A DNA stretch of 64,000 bases from Methylocystis sp. H62 (GTDB taxonomy: Bacteria; Pseudomonadota; Alphaproteobacteria; Rhizobiales; Beijerinckiaceae): contig NZ_JADNQZ010000058.1 in the NCBI RefSeq assembly GCF_015709515.1, positions 248,001 to 312,000 on the forward strand, in the 5' to 3' direction. A program made the position numbers and the translations under genes. The notes under the pieces were generated by a model. That model saw nothing but the letters and a program-made list of their open reading frames with translations, was not told the DNA's origin and did no database searches. Positions 1 through 10,253 of this stretch are shown one piece after another. The number at the start of each line of letters is the position of its first letter. Positions within the stretch are counted from its first letter, which is position 1.

Positions 1-1
1 G

Positions 2-580
2 CAGCGCACCGCGGAAGCCTGCTTCATGCCGCTGACCGTGGGCGGCGGCGTGCGCACGCTGGACGACATTCGCAATCTGCTGCTCGCCGGCGCCGACAAG
101 GTCTCGATCAATTCCGCCGCCGTCGCCAATCCCGGCTTCGTTCGCGAAGCGTCGGAAAAATTCGGCGCGCAATGCATCGTCGTGGCTATTGACGCCAAGC
201 GCGCTGCCGAGGGACGCTGGGAAATCTTCACCCACGGCGGGCGCCGCGCAACGGGGATCGACGCAGTGGAATTTGCGCGGGAGGTCAGCGAACGCGGCGC
301 AGGCGAAATCCTGCTCACCTCGATGGATCGCGACGGCACGAAAAGCGGCTTCGACATCGCGCTGACGCGCGCCGTCGCCGACGCCGTGCAGGTGCCGGTC
401 ATCGCTTCGGGCGGCGTTGGAACGCTCGACCATCTCGTCGCCGGCGTCAAAGAAGGCCATGCGAGCGCCGTGCTCGCCGCTTCTATTTTCCATTTCGGCG
501 AATATTCGATCCCGCAGGCGAAGCTGCACATGGCGGCGGCGGGGCTGCCGATGCGCCTCGACGGCCTGGAGGCGATGTGA
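2..580 (+). CDS. hisF: Imidazole glycerol phosphate synthase cyclase subunit HisF (5' end cut by window)
   Basis: C-terminal three quarters of HisF, the TIM-barrel cyclase that turns PRFAR plus HisH-derived ammonia into IGP and AICAR in histidine synthesis. The reading frame is open from base 2, so the gene starts before the window. Visible family motifs are PLTVGGGVR near the start, the [13 protein letters not shown] strand-loop, VVAIDAKR, the catalytic loop [13 protein letters not shown] with its Asp, and the phosphate-binding [12 protein letters not shown]. It ends with a normal HisF C-terminus. hisE follows after a 175-base gap filled by a palindromic repeat, then coaA, the usual Rhizobiales order at the end of a his operon. 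AICAR produced here is a substrate for PurH, also encoded in this window. Confidence 0.97.
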   Translation, partial: QRTAEACFMPLTVGGGVRTLDDIRNLLLAGADKVSINSAAVANPGFVREASEKFGAQCIVVAIDAKRAAEGRWEIFTHGGRRATGIDAVEFAREVSERGAGEILLTSMDRDGTKSGFDIALTRAVADAVQVPVIASGGVGTLDHLVAGVKEGHASAVLAASIFHFGEYSIPQAKLHMAAAGLPMRLDGLEAM

Positions 581-616
581 TGATGGCAAAATCCAGTTGC
601 AGCGCGGGGGCGATGA

Positions 617-750
617 CCCCCTCCCTGTCCCTCCCCCGCTTCGCTTCGCTCGCGGGAGAGGGGACGCTAACGATCGGCGTTAGCGAAATCCCGATGAAGC
701 GCGGAATCTGCTCCCTCTCCCGCGCAGCGGGGGAGGGTTGGGGAGGGGGG
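617..750. repeat. Palindromic repeat family A, copy 1
   Basis: An imperfect inverted repeat: a C-rich arm (CCCCCTCCCTGTCCCTCCCC) pairs with a G-rich arm ending GGGGGAGGGTTGGGGAGGGG. Between them is an inner hairpin with arms CGCTAACG and CGTTAGCG. The same element recurs at 3751-3873 and 21277-21402. The G-rich end directly precedes the hisE start and provides its apparent Shine-Dalgarno sequence. Confidence 0.9.
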
Positions 751-755
751 CTGTC

Positions 756-1079
756 TTGAGTTTCACGCTCGACGATCTCGCCGCGCTCATCAAAGCACGG
801 CGCAATGACAGCGCCTCGACCTCCTATACGAAGACCCTGCTCGACGCCGGAATGCCGCGCATCGCCAAGAAATTCGGCGAAGAGGCGGTCGAAACGGTGA
901 TCGCAGCGATGGAGAGCGACCGAAGCGCGCTCGTCAACGAGGCCGCGGACACGTTCTATCATCTTCTGGTCATGCTCGAAGCGCGGGACATTTCGCTCGG
1001 CGACGTGTTGCACGAACTGGAGCGGCGCACGAAACAGTCCGGGCTTGCGGAGAAAGCCGCGCGTGGAGCAAAGGAATGA
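756..1079 (+). CDS. hisE: Phosphoribosyl-ATP pyrophosphatase HisE
   Basis: Hydrolyses PR-ATP to PR-AMP, the second step of histidine synthesis. The 107-residue all-alpha protein carries the MazG-like metal-binding signature KKFGEEAVE followed by [14 protein letters not shown], as expected for stand-alone HisE. I choose a TTG start at 756, giving [12 protein letters not shown] like other alphaproteobacterial HisE. It lies 5 bases after a G-rich GGAGGGGGG stretch. An in-frame TTG at 738 would lie inside the repeat and add only repeat-encoded residues. The stop overlaps the coaA start by four bases (ATGA), so translation is probably coupled. Confidence 0.93.
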   Translation: MSFTLDDLAALIKARRNDSASTSYTKTLLDAGMPRIAKKFGEEAVETVIAAMESDRSALVNEAADTFYHLLVMLEARDISLGDVLHELERRTKQSGLAEKAARGAKE

Positions 1080-2038
1080 CGGTGGCGGAGCTCGTCCCCA
1101 ACAACGAGGCTCTTTCCCCCTACCGGCATTTTACGCGCGCCGAATGGGCGTCGCTGCGCGCCGATACGCCGCTGACGCTGACGCTCGATGATCTCGTCCG
1201 ATTGAAGTCCCTCAACGATCCGATCTCGCTCGAGGAAGTCATCGAAATCTATCTGCCGCTGTCGCGCCTGCTCGCGCTATACGTCGCGGCGACGCAGGGC
1301 CTCTTCAAGGCGACGCAGCGCTTTCTCGGCGCCGAGGACGGCAAGGTTCCTTACATTATCGGGGTCGCGGGCTCCGTCGCCGTGGGGAAGTCCACGACGG
1401 CGCGCGTATTGCGCGCTCTGCTGTCGCGCTGGCCGAATACGCCGAAAGTGGAGCTCATCACCACCGACGGATTTCTGTTGCCCAACAGGATCCTTGAAGC
1501 CGAAAAGCTGATGGACAAGAAGGGCTTTCCGGAAAGCTACGACAACAAGTCGCTGCTGCGATTTCTTTCCGACGTGAAGGCGGGACGGCGCAACGTCTGC
1601 GCGCCGGTCTATTCGCACATGACCTATGACGTCGTCGAGGGCGAAGCGAGCTGCGTCGATCGTCCCGACATTCTCATCGTCGAAGGCGTCAACGTCTTGC
1701 TTGCGCCGCGCATGCGCGACGGCCGCGAAATTCCCTTCGTCTCCGACTTCTTCGATTTCTCGGTCTATCTCGATGCGCCCGAAGGCGTGCTGGAGCGATG
1801 GTATGTGGAGCGCTTCCGGCGCCTTCAGCAGACCGCGTTCCGCGATCCGAAATCCTACTTCCGCGTCTATGCCGATCTCGATGCAGAGGAGACGACGCGC
1901 GTCGCAAAAGACATATGGACGCGCATCAATCTCGAGAATCTGCGCCAGAACATCGCCCCGACCCGCCCGCGCGCGAGTTTGATCCTCACCAAGGACGCCG
2001 ATCACAGGATCGAGGAAGTGTCGCTGCGCAAATTATAA
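1076..2038 (+). CDS. coaA: Type I pantothenate kinase CoaA
   Basis: Phosphorylates pantothenate with ATP, the first and usually controlling step of coenzyme A synthesis. The protein has 320 residues, the normal bacterial PanK-I length. It shows the P-loop [16 protein letters not shown] around residue 98, the substrate-binding segment TTDGFLLPN, and the PVYSHMTYD and LIVEGVNVL motifs of the family. The start overlaps hisE by four bases, placing it at the end of the his operon as in many Rhizobiales. No unusual features are seen. Confidence 0.97.
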   Translation: MTVAELVPNNEALSPYRHFTRAEWASLRADTPLTLTLDDLVRLKSLNDPISLEEVIEIYLPLSRLLALYVAATQGLFKATQRFLGAEDGKVPYIIGVAGSVAVGKSTTARVLRALLSRWPNTPKVELITTDGFLLPNRILEAEKLMDKKGFPESYDNKSLLRFLSDVKAGRRNVCAPVYSHMTYDVVEGEASCVDRPDILIVEGVNVLLAPRMRDGREIPFVSDFFDFSVYLDAPEGVLERWYVERFRRLQQTAFRDPKSYFRVYADLDAEETTRVAKDIWTRINLENLRQNIAPTRPRASLILTKDADHRIEEVSLRKL

Positions 2039-2094
2039 GCTTCGCTTCGACGACGATGTGGAGTTCGCTTGCGTAAGGCTTATAGGGTAGGCGA

Positions 2095-3705
2095 ATGATC
2101 GCGGGTCTGCAAACGCTTGTCTTTCTTCTCGCGGCGGTGGCGTTCGTCGCCTTCATCGCGTCGCGCTCCGGCGCCGCCGCGCCAATCCTGCTGGTCGCTG
2201 CCGGCGTGCTGATCGCCGTCGCCCCGGGCGTGCCCGCCCTTGTGCTGGAGCCACAATTCGTGCTGCTCCTCGTGCTGCCGCCGGTGATCTACATCTCCGC
2301 GGTCAATATGAGCTGGCGGGAGTTCAAATTTAATCTGCGGCCGATCCTTCTGCTCGCCGTTGGCTGCGTCGTCTTCACCACCATTTCCGTCTCGCTCGCG
2401 ACGAAATGGCTGCTCGGCTGGCCGCTGGCCGTCGGTTTCGTGCTCGGCGCCATCGTGTCGCCGCCCGACGCCGTGGCGCCGCTCGCCATTGCGCGCCGCA
2501 TGCAGTTGCCGCGGCGCATCTCGGTCATTTTGGAGGGAGAGGGTCTCGCCAATGACGCTACCGCGCTTGTCCTTTATCGCTTCGCGGTGGCGGCGGTCAG
2601 CGTCGGCTCCTTTTCGCTGGCGCAAGGAGGCGAGACCTTCACGGCGATTATCGCCGGCGAAATCGTGTGGGGCATTGGCGTCGGCTGGACGATGCTGCGG
2701 CTGCGTCGCTTCATGCGCGATCCGCGCATTGAAATCACTCTCTCGCTGATCACCCCGTTCTTGGCCTATTGGCCGCCTGAACATCTCGGCGGCTCGGGCG
2801 TCATCGCGACGGTCGCCACCGGCCTCTATATCAGCTGGAACGGCCCCAGATTGATCAGCGCCGCGACGCGCTTGCAAGGCGTGTTCTTCTGGGATTTCTT
2901 CCTTTTTCTGATCGAAGGCCTGGTTTTTCTCTTCACCGGCCTGCAGGCGCAGGCGCTTTTTGCGCGAATCCAAGACCATTCGCTGTACGAACTGACGACG
3001 TCCGCCGCGATCGTTTCGCTTGTCGTAATCGCGGCGCGCTTCGTGTGGACGTTTCCGATCACCTACCTGCCGCGATGGCTGATTCCGCCGCTGGCGCGAC
3101 GCGATCCTTCGCCGCCGTGGCAGTGGCCGTTCATCATTTCCTTCACTGGCGTGCGCGGGATTGTCTCGCTCGCCGCGGCGCTGGCGATCCCGCTCGCCAC
3201 CGCGGACGGCGCGCCGTTTCCCTATCGCGACTCGATCTTTTTTCTCACCTTCTGCGTCGTGATGGTGACGCTCGTCTTCCAGGGGTCGGCGTTGCCCTGG
3301 ATCATTCGCAAACTCGGCCTCGTCAAAACCGGCATGAGGGAACGCGTCCTCGACCGGGCTGAAGAGCTGCGCGCCCGCCACGCCGCGATCGAGGCGTCGA
3401 GCGCAAAACTCGCGCGTTTTGGCGCGGAAAATGACGTGCCGGAAGAAGCGATGAACTCGCTTCTCGCGCAACAGGACTATTTTCTGTCGCGCGTACGCAT
3501 GAAATGTGAGGCAAGTGAAGAACGCCGTGCGCTGACGGCGCTGCACGATGAGATCGAACTGCAGCTCATCGCCGAGGAGCGCAATCTGATCAACGGCATG
3601 CTACGCGAAGACAAACTTACCGACGAAGCGCGCCGCCGCATCGAGCGCGAACTCGATCTGCGCGAGGCGGACACGCTGAATCGGAGGAAAGAGCGGCTGG
3701 GGTAG
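2095..3705 (+). CDS. CPA1-family Na+/H+ (cation/proton) antiporter
   Basis: A 536-residue inner-membrane protein with about 12 predicted transmembrane helices in the first 400 residues, followed by a roughly 130-residue charged cytoplasmic tail. Signature segments are IVSPPDAVAPLAIAR and EGEGLANDATALVLYRFA, the latter holding the ND ion-binding motif typical of NhaP/CPA1 exchangers, plus SFTGVRGIVSLAAALAIP in the later core. It presumably exchanges sodium or potassium for protons and serves pH or salt homeostasis. It stands alone, 56 bases after coaA, and converges with clpB across a family A repeat. The transported ion cannot be told from sequence. Confidence 0.92.
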   Translation: MIAGLQTLVFLLAAVAFVAFIASRSGAAAPILLVAAGVLIAVAPGVPALVLEPQFVLLLVLPPVIYISAVNMSWREFKFNLRPILLLAVGCVVFTTISVSLATKWLLGWPLAVGFVLGAIVSPPDAVAPLAIARRMQLPRRISVILEGEGLANDATALVLYRFAVAAVSVGSFSLAQGGETFTAIIAGEIVWGIGVGWTMLRLRRFMRDPRIEITLSLITPFLAYWPPEHLGGSGVIATVATGLYISWNGPRLISAATRLQGVFFWDFFLFLIEGLVFLFTGLQAQALFARIQDHSLYELTTSAAIVSLVVIAARFVWTFPITYLPRWLIPPLARRDPSPPWQWPFIISFTGVRGIVSLAAALAIPLATADGAPFPYRDSIFFLTFCVVMVTLVFQGSALPWIIRKLGLVKTGMRERVLDRAEELRARHAAIEASSAKLARFGAENDVPEEAMNSLLAQQDYFLSRVRMKCEASEERRALTALHDEIELQLIAEERNLINGMLREDKLTDEARRRIERELDLREADTLNRRKERLG

Positions 3706-3750
3706 GCGGCGCGGCGCGCCAAGAACGCGGCGCTCGGGAAACGTCAAGAG

Positions 3751-3873
3751 CCCCCTCCCTGTCCCTCCCCCGCTTCGCGGGAGAGGGAACGCTAACGATC
3801 GGCGTTAGCGAAATCCCGACGAAGCGCGGAATCTGCTCCCTCTCCCGCGAAGCGGGGGAGGGTTGGGGAGGGG
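3751..3873. repeat. Palindromic repeat family A, copy 2
   Basis: The cleanest copy. Arms CCCTCCCCCGCTTCGCGGGA and TCCCGCGAAGCGGGGGAGGG are reverse complements over most of their length, with the inner hairpin CGCTAACG/CGTTAGCG between them. It sits between the convergent stops of the antiporter and clpB, and its last base directly precedes the clpB stop codon. In this setting it could act as a bidirectional terminator or mRNA 3' stabiliser; that is inference. Confidence 0.9.
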
Positions 3874-6498
<2,625 letters not shown>

Positions 6499-6598
6499 TT
6501 TTAGCCCCTCTGACCAGGAGGCGGCCCTTTCTTTTAAGCGGCGCGCCTCGCGTCCAAAATTTCTCGTTCAAGGCCCCTTGCGGCTGCCCTCGTGGTCG

Positions 6599-6626
6599 AT
6601 ATGGGAAGGGCTGCACGAGGTTAAAG
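6599..6626 (-). promoter_or_regulatory. Candidate RpoH (sigma-32)-type promoter of clpB
   Basis: Reading the minus strand, CTTTAA, a 15-base spacer and CCCATAT resemble the heat-shock consensus (CTTGAA, then CCCCATNT) about 100 bases upstream of the clpB start. One position of the -35 element differs. The assignment rests on this match and on clpB being a classical RpoH target. Confidence 0.35.
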
Positions 6627-6675
6627 GGGGTGCGGCGCGAAAGCGCGGACTCGACCGCAAGCGAAGATGCATCGA

Positions 6676-7086
6676 TTAACCGCGCCTGTCCGTCCAAACC
6701 GCGCGCCATCCGCCATAGAGCGCGAGGGCCGCGAGCGACAGCGTCATCGCATAGACCAGTCCCGAGGCGATGAACCCAGCGATGGGACTGCCGTACATCG
6801 CAGAAATGTCAGGCGGCCGCTGCTCGGCGGCGGGGCTCAGATGCGCGAACCACAGCGCCACGGCGCCAAGAACGCCGATGACCGCCCAGAACCCCGCGCC
6901 GATCTTGCCGCGGAAATAGAAATACAGCGCGGCGCCCGTGAGCGCGTATTTCACCGAAAGAAAGGCGGCGGCGATCGCCCATGCCCTTGGTTGCGAGAAA
7001 TCGTCGCGCAACAGGTGGTCGAGATCATGCGCGGCGGAAAACGCCACTGCGGCCAGAACGAGGACCGTGAGCGTCTTGTCCGGCAT
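6676..7086 (-). CDS. Small membrane protein of unknown function
   Basis: A 136-residue protein with four likely transmembrane segments (roughly residues 5-25, 38-60, 64-84 and 105-128). A histidine/aspartate-rich loop after helix 1 (SAAHDLDHLLRDD) could bind a metal, but I recognise no family. A GGAGAG Shine-Dalgarno sequence lies 7 bases before the ATG, supporting this start. It lies alone between clpB and a divergent MOSC gene, interrupting the usual clpB-DUF4167 adjacency. Confidence 0.75.
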   Translation of the reverse strand: MPDKTLTVLVLAAVAFSAAHDLDHLLRDDFSQPRAWAIAAAFLSVKYALTGAALYFYFRGKIGAGFWAVIGVLGAVALWFAHLSPAAEQRPPDISAMYGSPIAGFIASGLVYAMTLSLAALALYGGWRAVWTDRRG

Positions 7087-7180
7087 GGCTGGCTCTCCTT
7101 GCGAAACGGCGGCGCTGTTTTCGTGACGGCTGGGGAGGTGTAGGCAATTCGCCTCGACTTGTCACCGAACAGGGACGTCC

Positions 7181-7951
7181 ATGCGACTCGCCTCTCTCTA
7201 CCGCTATCCCGTCAAGGGCCTCTCGCCGGAGCCGCTGGACGCCGCCGATCTGAAGACTGGGGATTACTTTCCGGGAGATCGGCTGTTCGCGCTGGAAAAC
7301 GGCGCTTCAGGCTTCGATCCCGCGGCGCCCGAGCATCAGCCAAAAATCAAATTTCTGATGCTGATGAGGAACGGCGGGCTCGCGGGTCTTGCGACGCGCT
7401 ACGATGACGCGACAGGCGTATTGACGATCGCCAGGGCAGGGCGCGAGGTCGCGCGAGGGGATTTGCGGTTCGCCGAAGGGCGCCAACCCATCGAGGCCTT
7501 CCTGACTGGCTTTCTTGGGCCCGAAATCCGTGGCCCCGTGCGGCTTCTGGCGGCGCCCGACGGCTTTCGCTTCACGGATTCGAAGTCGGGATTCGTCTCA
7601 CTCGTCAATTTGGCGAGCGTTGCGGCGATTGCGCAGGCGCAAGGCGCCGCGCTGGATCCGCTGCGGTTTCGCGCCAATCTCTATGTCGAAGACATGGACG
7701 CGTGGGCCGAAGCGGCGCTCTTGGGGCGAACCCTGTCGATCGGCGGCGCCCGGCTCGAGGTGCTCAAAATGACCGATCGCTGCGCGGCCATAGGCGTCGA
7801 GCCGGGCACGGGGCGACGCGACATGGATCTCGTTCAAACGCTGCGCCAGAACTTCGGCCACATCGATTGCGGCGTTTACGCGCGGGTGATCGCGGGTGGC
7901 CGGATCAAGGCCGGCGACGCGATCAGCTTCGACCCCGAAGCTTTCTGCTAG
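7181..7951 (+). CDS. MOSC domain-containing protein
   Basis: A 256-residue protein with an N-terminal MOSC_N beta-barrel (starting MRLASLYRYPVKGLSPE) and a C-terminal MOSC domain. The conserved cysteine appears in KMTDRCAAIGVEPGTG. MOSC proteins are relatives of the molybdenum cofactor sulfurase C-terminus and of YcbX/mARC-type reductases that handle Moco or N-hydroxylated substrates. Its substrate cannot be assigned. No ferredoxin domain is fused, unlike YcbX. The stop overlaps the convergent DUF4167 stop by four bases. Confidence 0.88.
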   Translation: MRLASLYRYPVKGLSPEPLDAADLKTGDYFPGDRLFALENGASGFDPAAPEHQPKIKFLMLMRNGGLAGLATRYDDATGVLTIARAGREVARGDLRFAEGRQPIEAFLTGFLGPEIRGPVRLLAAPDGFRFTDSKSGFVSLVNLASVAAIAQAQGAALDPLRFRANLYVEDMDAWAEAALLGRTLSIGGARLEVLKMTDRCAAIGVEPGTGRRDMDLVQTLRQNFGHIDCGVYARVIAGGRIKAGDAISFDPEAFC

Positions 7952-8859
7952 AACCGATCGGGCTCCAGCGGAAGTTCGCCCACCTGCGGCGATTCATCGT
8001 CCCGTGCGCCGCCAGCGACGTCATCCATCGGCGGGCGCGGGCGCCGGCGCCGGCGTGAACTCAAATGATAATTGACTCCGCCCTCGTTTTCACGCGGCGC
8101 ATTCTCGCGCTCGAGAACGGGTTCCGCGCCCGCGCCCTCGCTGGGAACAGCGGCGCGCGCCACTGGCGCGGTGATGAATGAAGGAAGCGCCGTCCCTGGT
8201 TCGCTCTCGGCCGCGCTGGCCTCCGGGCGCGGCTGAAAGCGGCGGTCGCGACCGCGCTCATATCCCTGGTGGCGAGGACGCTCGCCGCCTTCGGCGTTTC
8301 GGTCCCGGTTAAACGGCGGTCGTTCCGGCCGCTGCTGCCGTTCCGGACGCTCCACGCGCTCGCCGGCGCGCATCTCGCCGATCGGGCGCTCCTCGAAAGG
8401 CTGGGGCTGCGGCTGCGGCTGCGAGAAATGCGGCTGCGGCTGTGGTTGTGGTTGCGACGCGAAGGGCGGCGGCGGCTGGAAAGCCGGGGCTGGGAGCCGT
8501 TCGGCAAGCGGCGCGAAACGGTCCGGAAGCGGGGCGAAATCGTCGTCGTCCTCGGAAGTGTCGACTTCCGCTTCCAGCTGCGGGCGCCCATAGCCGTTGA
8601 CTTGCTGTTGCTGCTGCGCGGCGGCGATCAGCCGGAAATAGTGCTCCGCATGCTGCAGCAGGCTCTCGGCCATGATCGTGTCGCCGGAGGACTGCGCGTC
8701 GCGCGCCAGCTGAAGGTATTTTTCGGCGACATGCTGAGCCGTGCCGCGGATCTTCACGTCGGGGCCATTCGACTCATAGGACCGTGTAAGCGGATTTGGC
8801 CCTTTGCGGTTGTTGTTGGGCCGTCCGCGCATTCTCTTGTTTTGCCCTGGTCTCATCAA
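7948..8859 (-). CDS. DUF4167 domain-containing protein
   Basis: A 303-residue protein widespread in Rhizobiales, of unknown function. The conserved N-terminal domain (about residues 1-85) begins with a basic, Asn-rich stretch (RMRGRPNNNRKGPNPLTRSY) and continues with KIRGTAQHVAEKYLQLARD and LQHAEHYFRLI. The basic start suggests nucleic acid binding. The rest is low complexity: QP repeats around residues 135-160, then Arg-rich disordered segments. Its location downstream of prmC follows the common order. Confidence 0.9.
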   Translation of the reverse strand: MMRPGQNKRMRGRPNNNRKGPNPLTRSYESNGPDVKIRGTAQHVAEKYLQLARDAQSSGDTIMAESLLQHAEHYFRLIAAAQQQQQVNGYGRPQLEAEVDTSEDDDDFAPLPDRFAPLAERLPAPAFQPPPPFASQPQPQPQPHFSQPQPQPQPFEERPIGEMRAGERVERPERQQRPERPPFNRDRNAEGGERPRHQGYERGRDRRFQPRPEASAAESEPGTALPSFITAPVARAAVPSEGAGAEPVLERENAPRENEGGVNYHLSSRRRRRPRPPMDDVAGGARDDESPQVGELPLEPDRF

Positions 8860-9351
8860 ACTCCCCGAAATCTTGCTGCGCTCGGCCCCGCCTGCGCGGC
8901 GTTCCCAATAACGTCGCCGCTAAATTCCTTCGCCCGGCGCATGCGCGAACGGACAGGCGACAGCAATCCGTTTTCGGACCTCAAGCTTCGATAACGCTGT
9001 GCGCGAGTCGATTTTCCTCAAGTCGGCGCCAATCGGCGGCCCCACGTAGCTTTGCGCCAATTCCCCTCAGCGCAACGGCTTGACGTCCAACGCGATTGCA
9101 TGCCTGCCTGCCGGATCGCAACGCTCCCGACAATCGAAGTGGTCTTCACTCCGGCGCTTTCATGTCGATTTCGACGTTGCTCCTGGCCGGTCGTTTCGGG
9201 CTTCCGTTCGCGAAGCGGAGCCAAAGCGTTCGAGTTCTTCTCGAAGTCGGCGATCGGCTGGACCTGGGGATGACTATAGTGGAGGGGGTGGCCGGCAACA
9301 AGGCCGAGCGCGGCGAGACGAGCCAAAAAAGCGGGTACTGTCGCCAATATG
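8860..9351. other. Intergenic region between prmC and DUF4167
   Basis: A 490-base stretch on the leader side of DUF4167. Open frames on both strands here give arginine- and serine-rich translations with no recognisable domain and no convincing ribosome binding site, so I call none. It presumably contains the DUF4167 promoter. No tRNA, palindromic repeat or clear terminator was seen. Confidence 0.5.
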
Positions 9352-10251
9352 TCACGGCATTGGCGGGCCAAGCCGCGCCGCCACGACCCTCTCGTGGCCC
9401 CCAACGTCGCGCGCCACACGCTCGATGTTGAAGCCCTGGGCCTCCAACAGCGCGGCGACGCCGCCAGCTTGATCGAAGCCGACCTCGAACAGGACGACCG
9501 TGTCCTCGTCGATCAGCCGCGGCAGGTCGCCGATGATCTCCCGATATCGCTCGAGCCCGTCGGCGCCGCCGTCGAGCGCCAGCGCCGGATCATGGAGCCG
9601 CACCTCGGGATCGAGCCCTGCAATATCCTCGGTGCGCACATAGGGGGGATTGGACACGATAAGGTCGAAACGCGCCTGGAGCGCCTCCGCCCAGCGGCCG
9701 CGCACAACCGCCGCGCGGTCCGACAGGCCGCAACGGGCGAGATTTGCAGCGGTCGCCGCGCAGGCGTCCTGCGAGAGATCGACGGCGAGGGCGCGCGCCG
9801 CCGGAAGCTCGCTGAGGAGCGCGCAGGCGATAGCGCCCGAGCCGGCGCCGAGATCGAGAATCGAGAGCGGCGCGTCGCGCCTGTCCGCAACGACGCGCAG
9901 CGCCGTCTCGACCAGCGTTTCCGTGTCGGGCCGCGGATCGAGCACTGACGGCGCGACGGCGAGGTCGAGCGTCCAGAATCCGCGCTCTCCAAGAATGCGC
10001 GACACCGGCTCACGGGCGGCCCGTCGCGCCGCGTAGCGGGAGAGGGCGCGCGCCTCCTCGTCCGAAAGCGGCGCGCGCGGCGTCATGGCGAGTTCGAGCC
10101 GCGTCAGCCCCGTGGCGGCGCGCAGCAGGGCGCGTGCGTCCTCCTGCGCGTCATCGACCCCCCGCGCGCCAAGATAGTCCGCAACTGTCGCGATCGCCTG
10201 GGCGCGCGTCAGCGGATCGCTCGTTGCGGCTTTCCTCGCGCCCAGATTCAT
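9352..10251 (-). CDS. prmC: Peptide chain release factor N5-glutamine methyltransferase PrmC
   Basis: Methylates the GGQ glutamine of release factors RF1 and RF2 using SAM. The 299-residue protein has the N-terminal helical bundle, the PrmC segment RILGERGFWTLDLAVAPSVL, the SAM-binding ILDLGAGSGAIACALL, and the catalytic NPPY motif in IVSNPPYVRTEDI. Its ATG lies only two bases after the htpG stop, so it is probably co-transcribed with htpG. In many Rhizobiales prmC directly follows prfA; here prfA is about 23 kb away, paired with ptsP. Confidence 0.96.
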   Translation of the reverse strand: MNLGARKAATSDPLTRAQAIATVADYLGARGVDDAQEDARALLRAATGLTRLELAMTPRAPLSDEEARALSRYAARRAAREPVSRILGERGFWTLDLAVAPSVLDPRPDTETLVETALRVVADRRDAPLSILDLGAGSGAIACALLSELPAARALAVDLSQDACAATAANLARCGLSDRAAVVRGRWAEALQARFDLIVSNPPYVRTEDIAGLDPEVRLHDPALALDGGADGLERYREIIGDLPRLIDEDTVVLFEVGFDQAGGVAALLEAQGFNIERVARDVGGHERVVAARLGPPMP

Positions 10252-10253
10252 CT

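Noticed and set aside
617-750. Repeats as a CRISPR array
   Set aside because: Copies are dispersed kilobases apart, palindromic, and not separated by regular spacers; no cas gene is present.
9018-9419. Minus-strand frame in the prmC-DUF4167 gap
   Set aside because: Arg/Ser-rich, overlaps the end of prmC and has no ribosome binding site.
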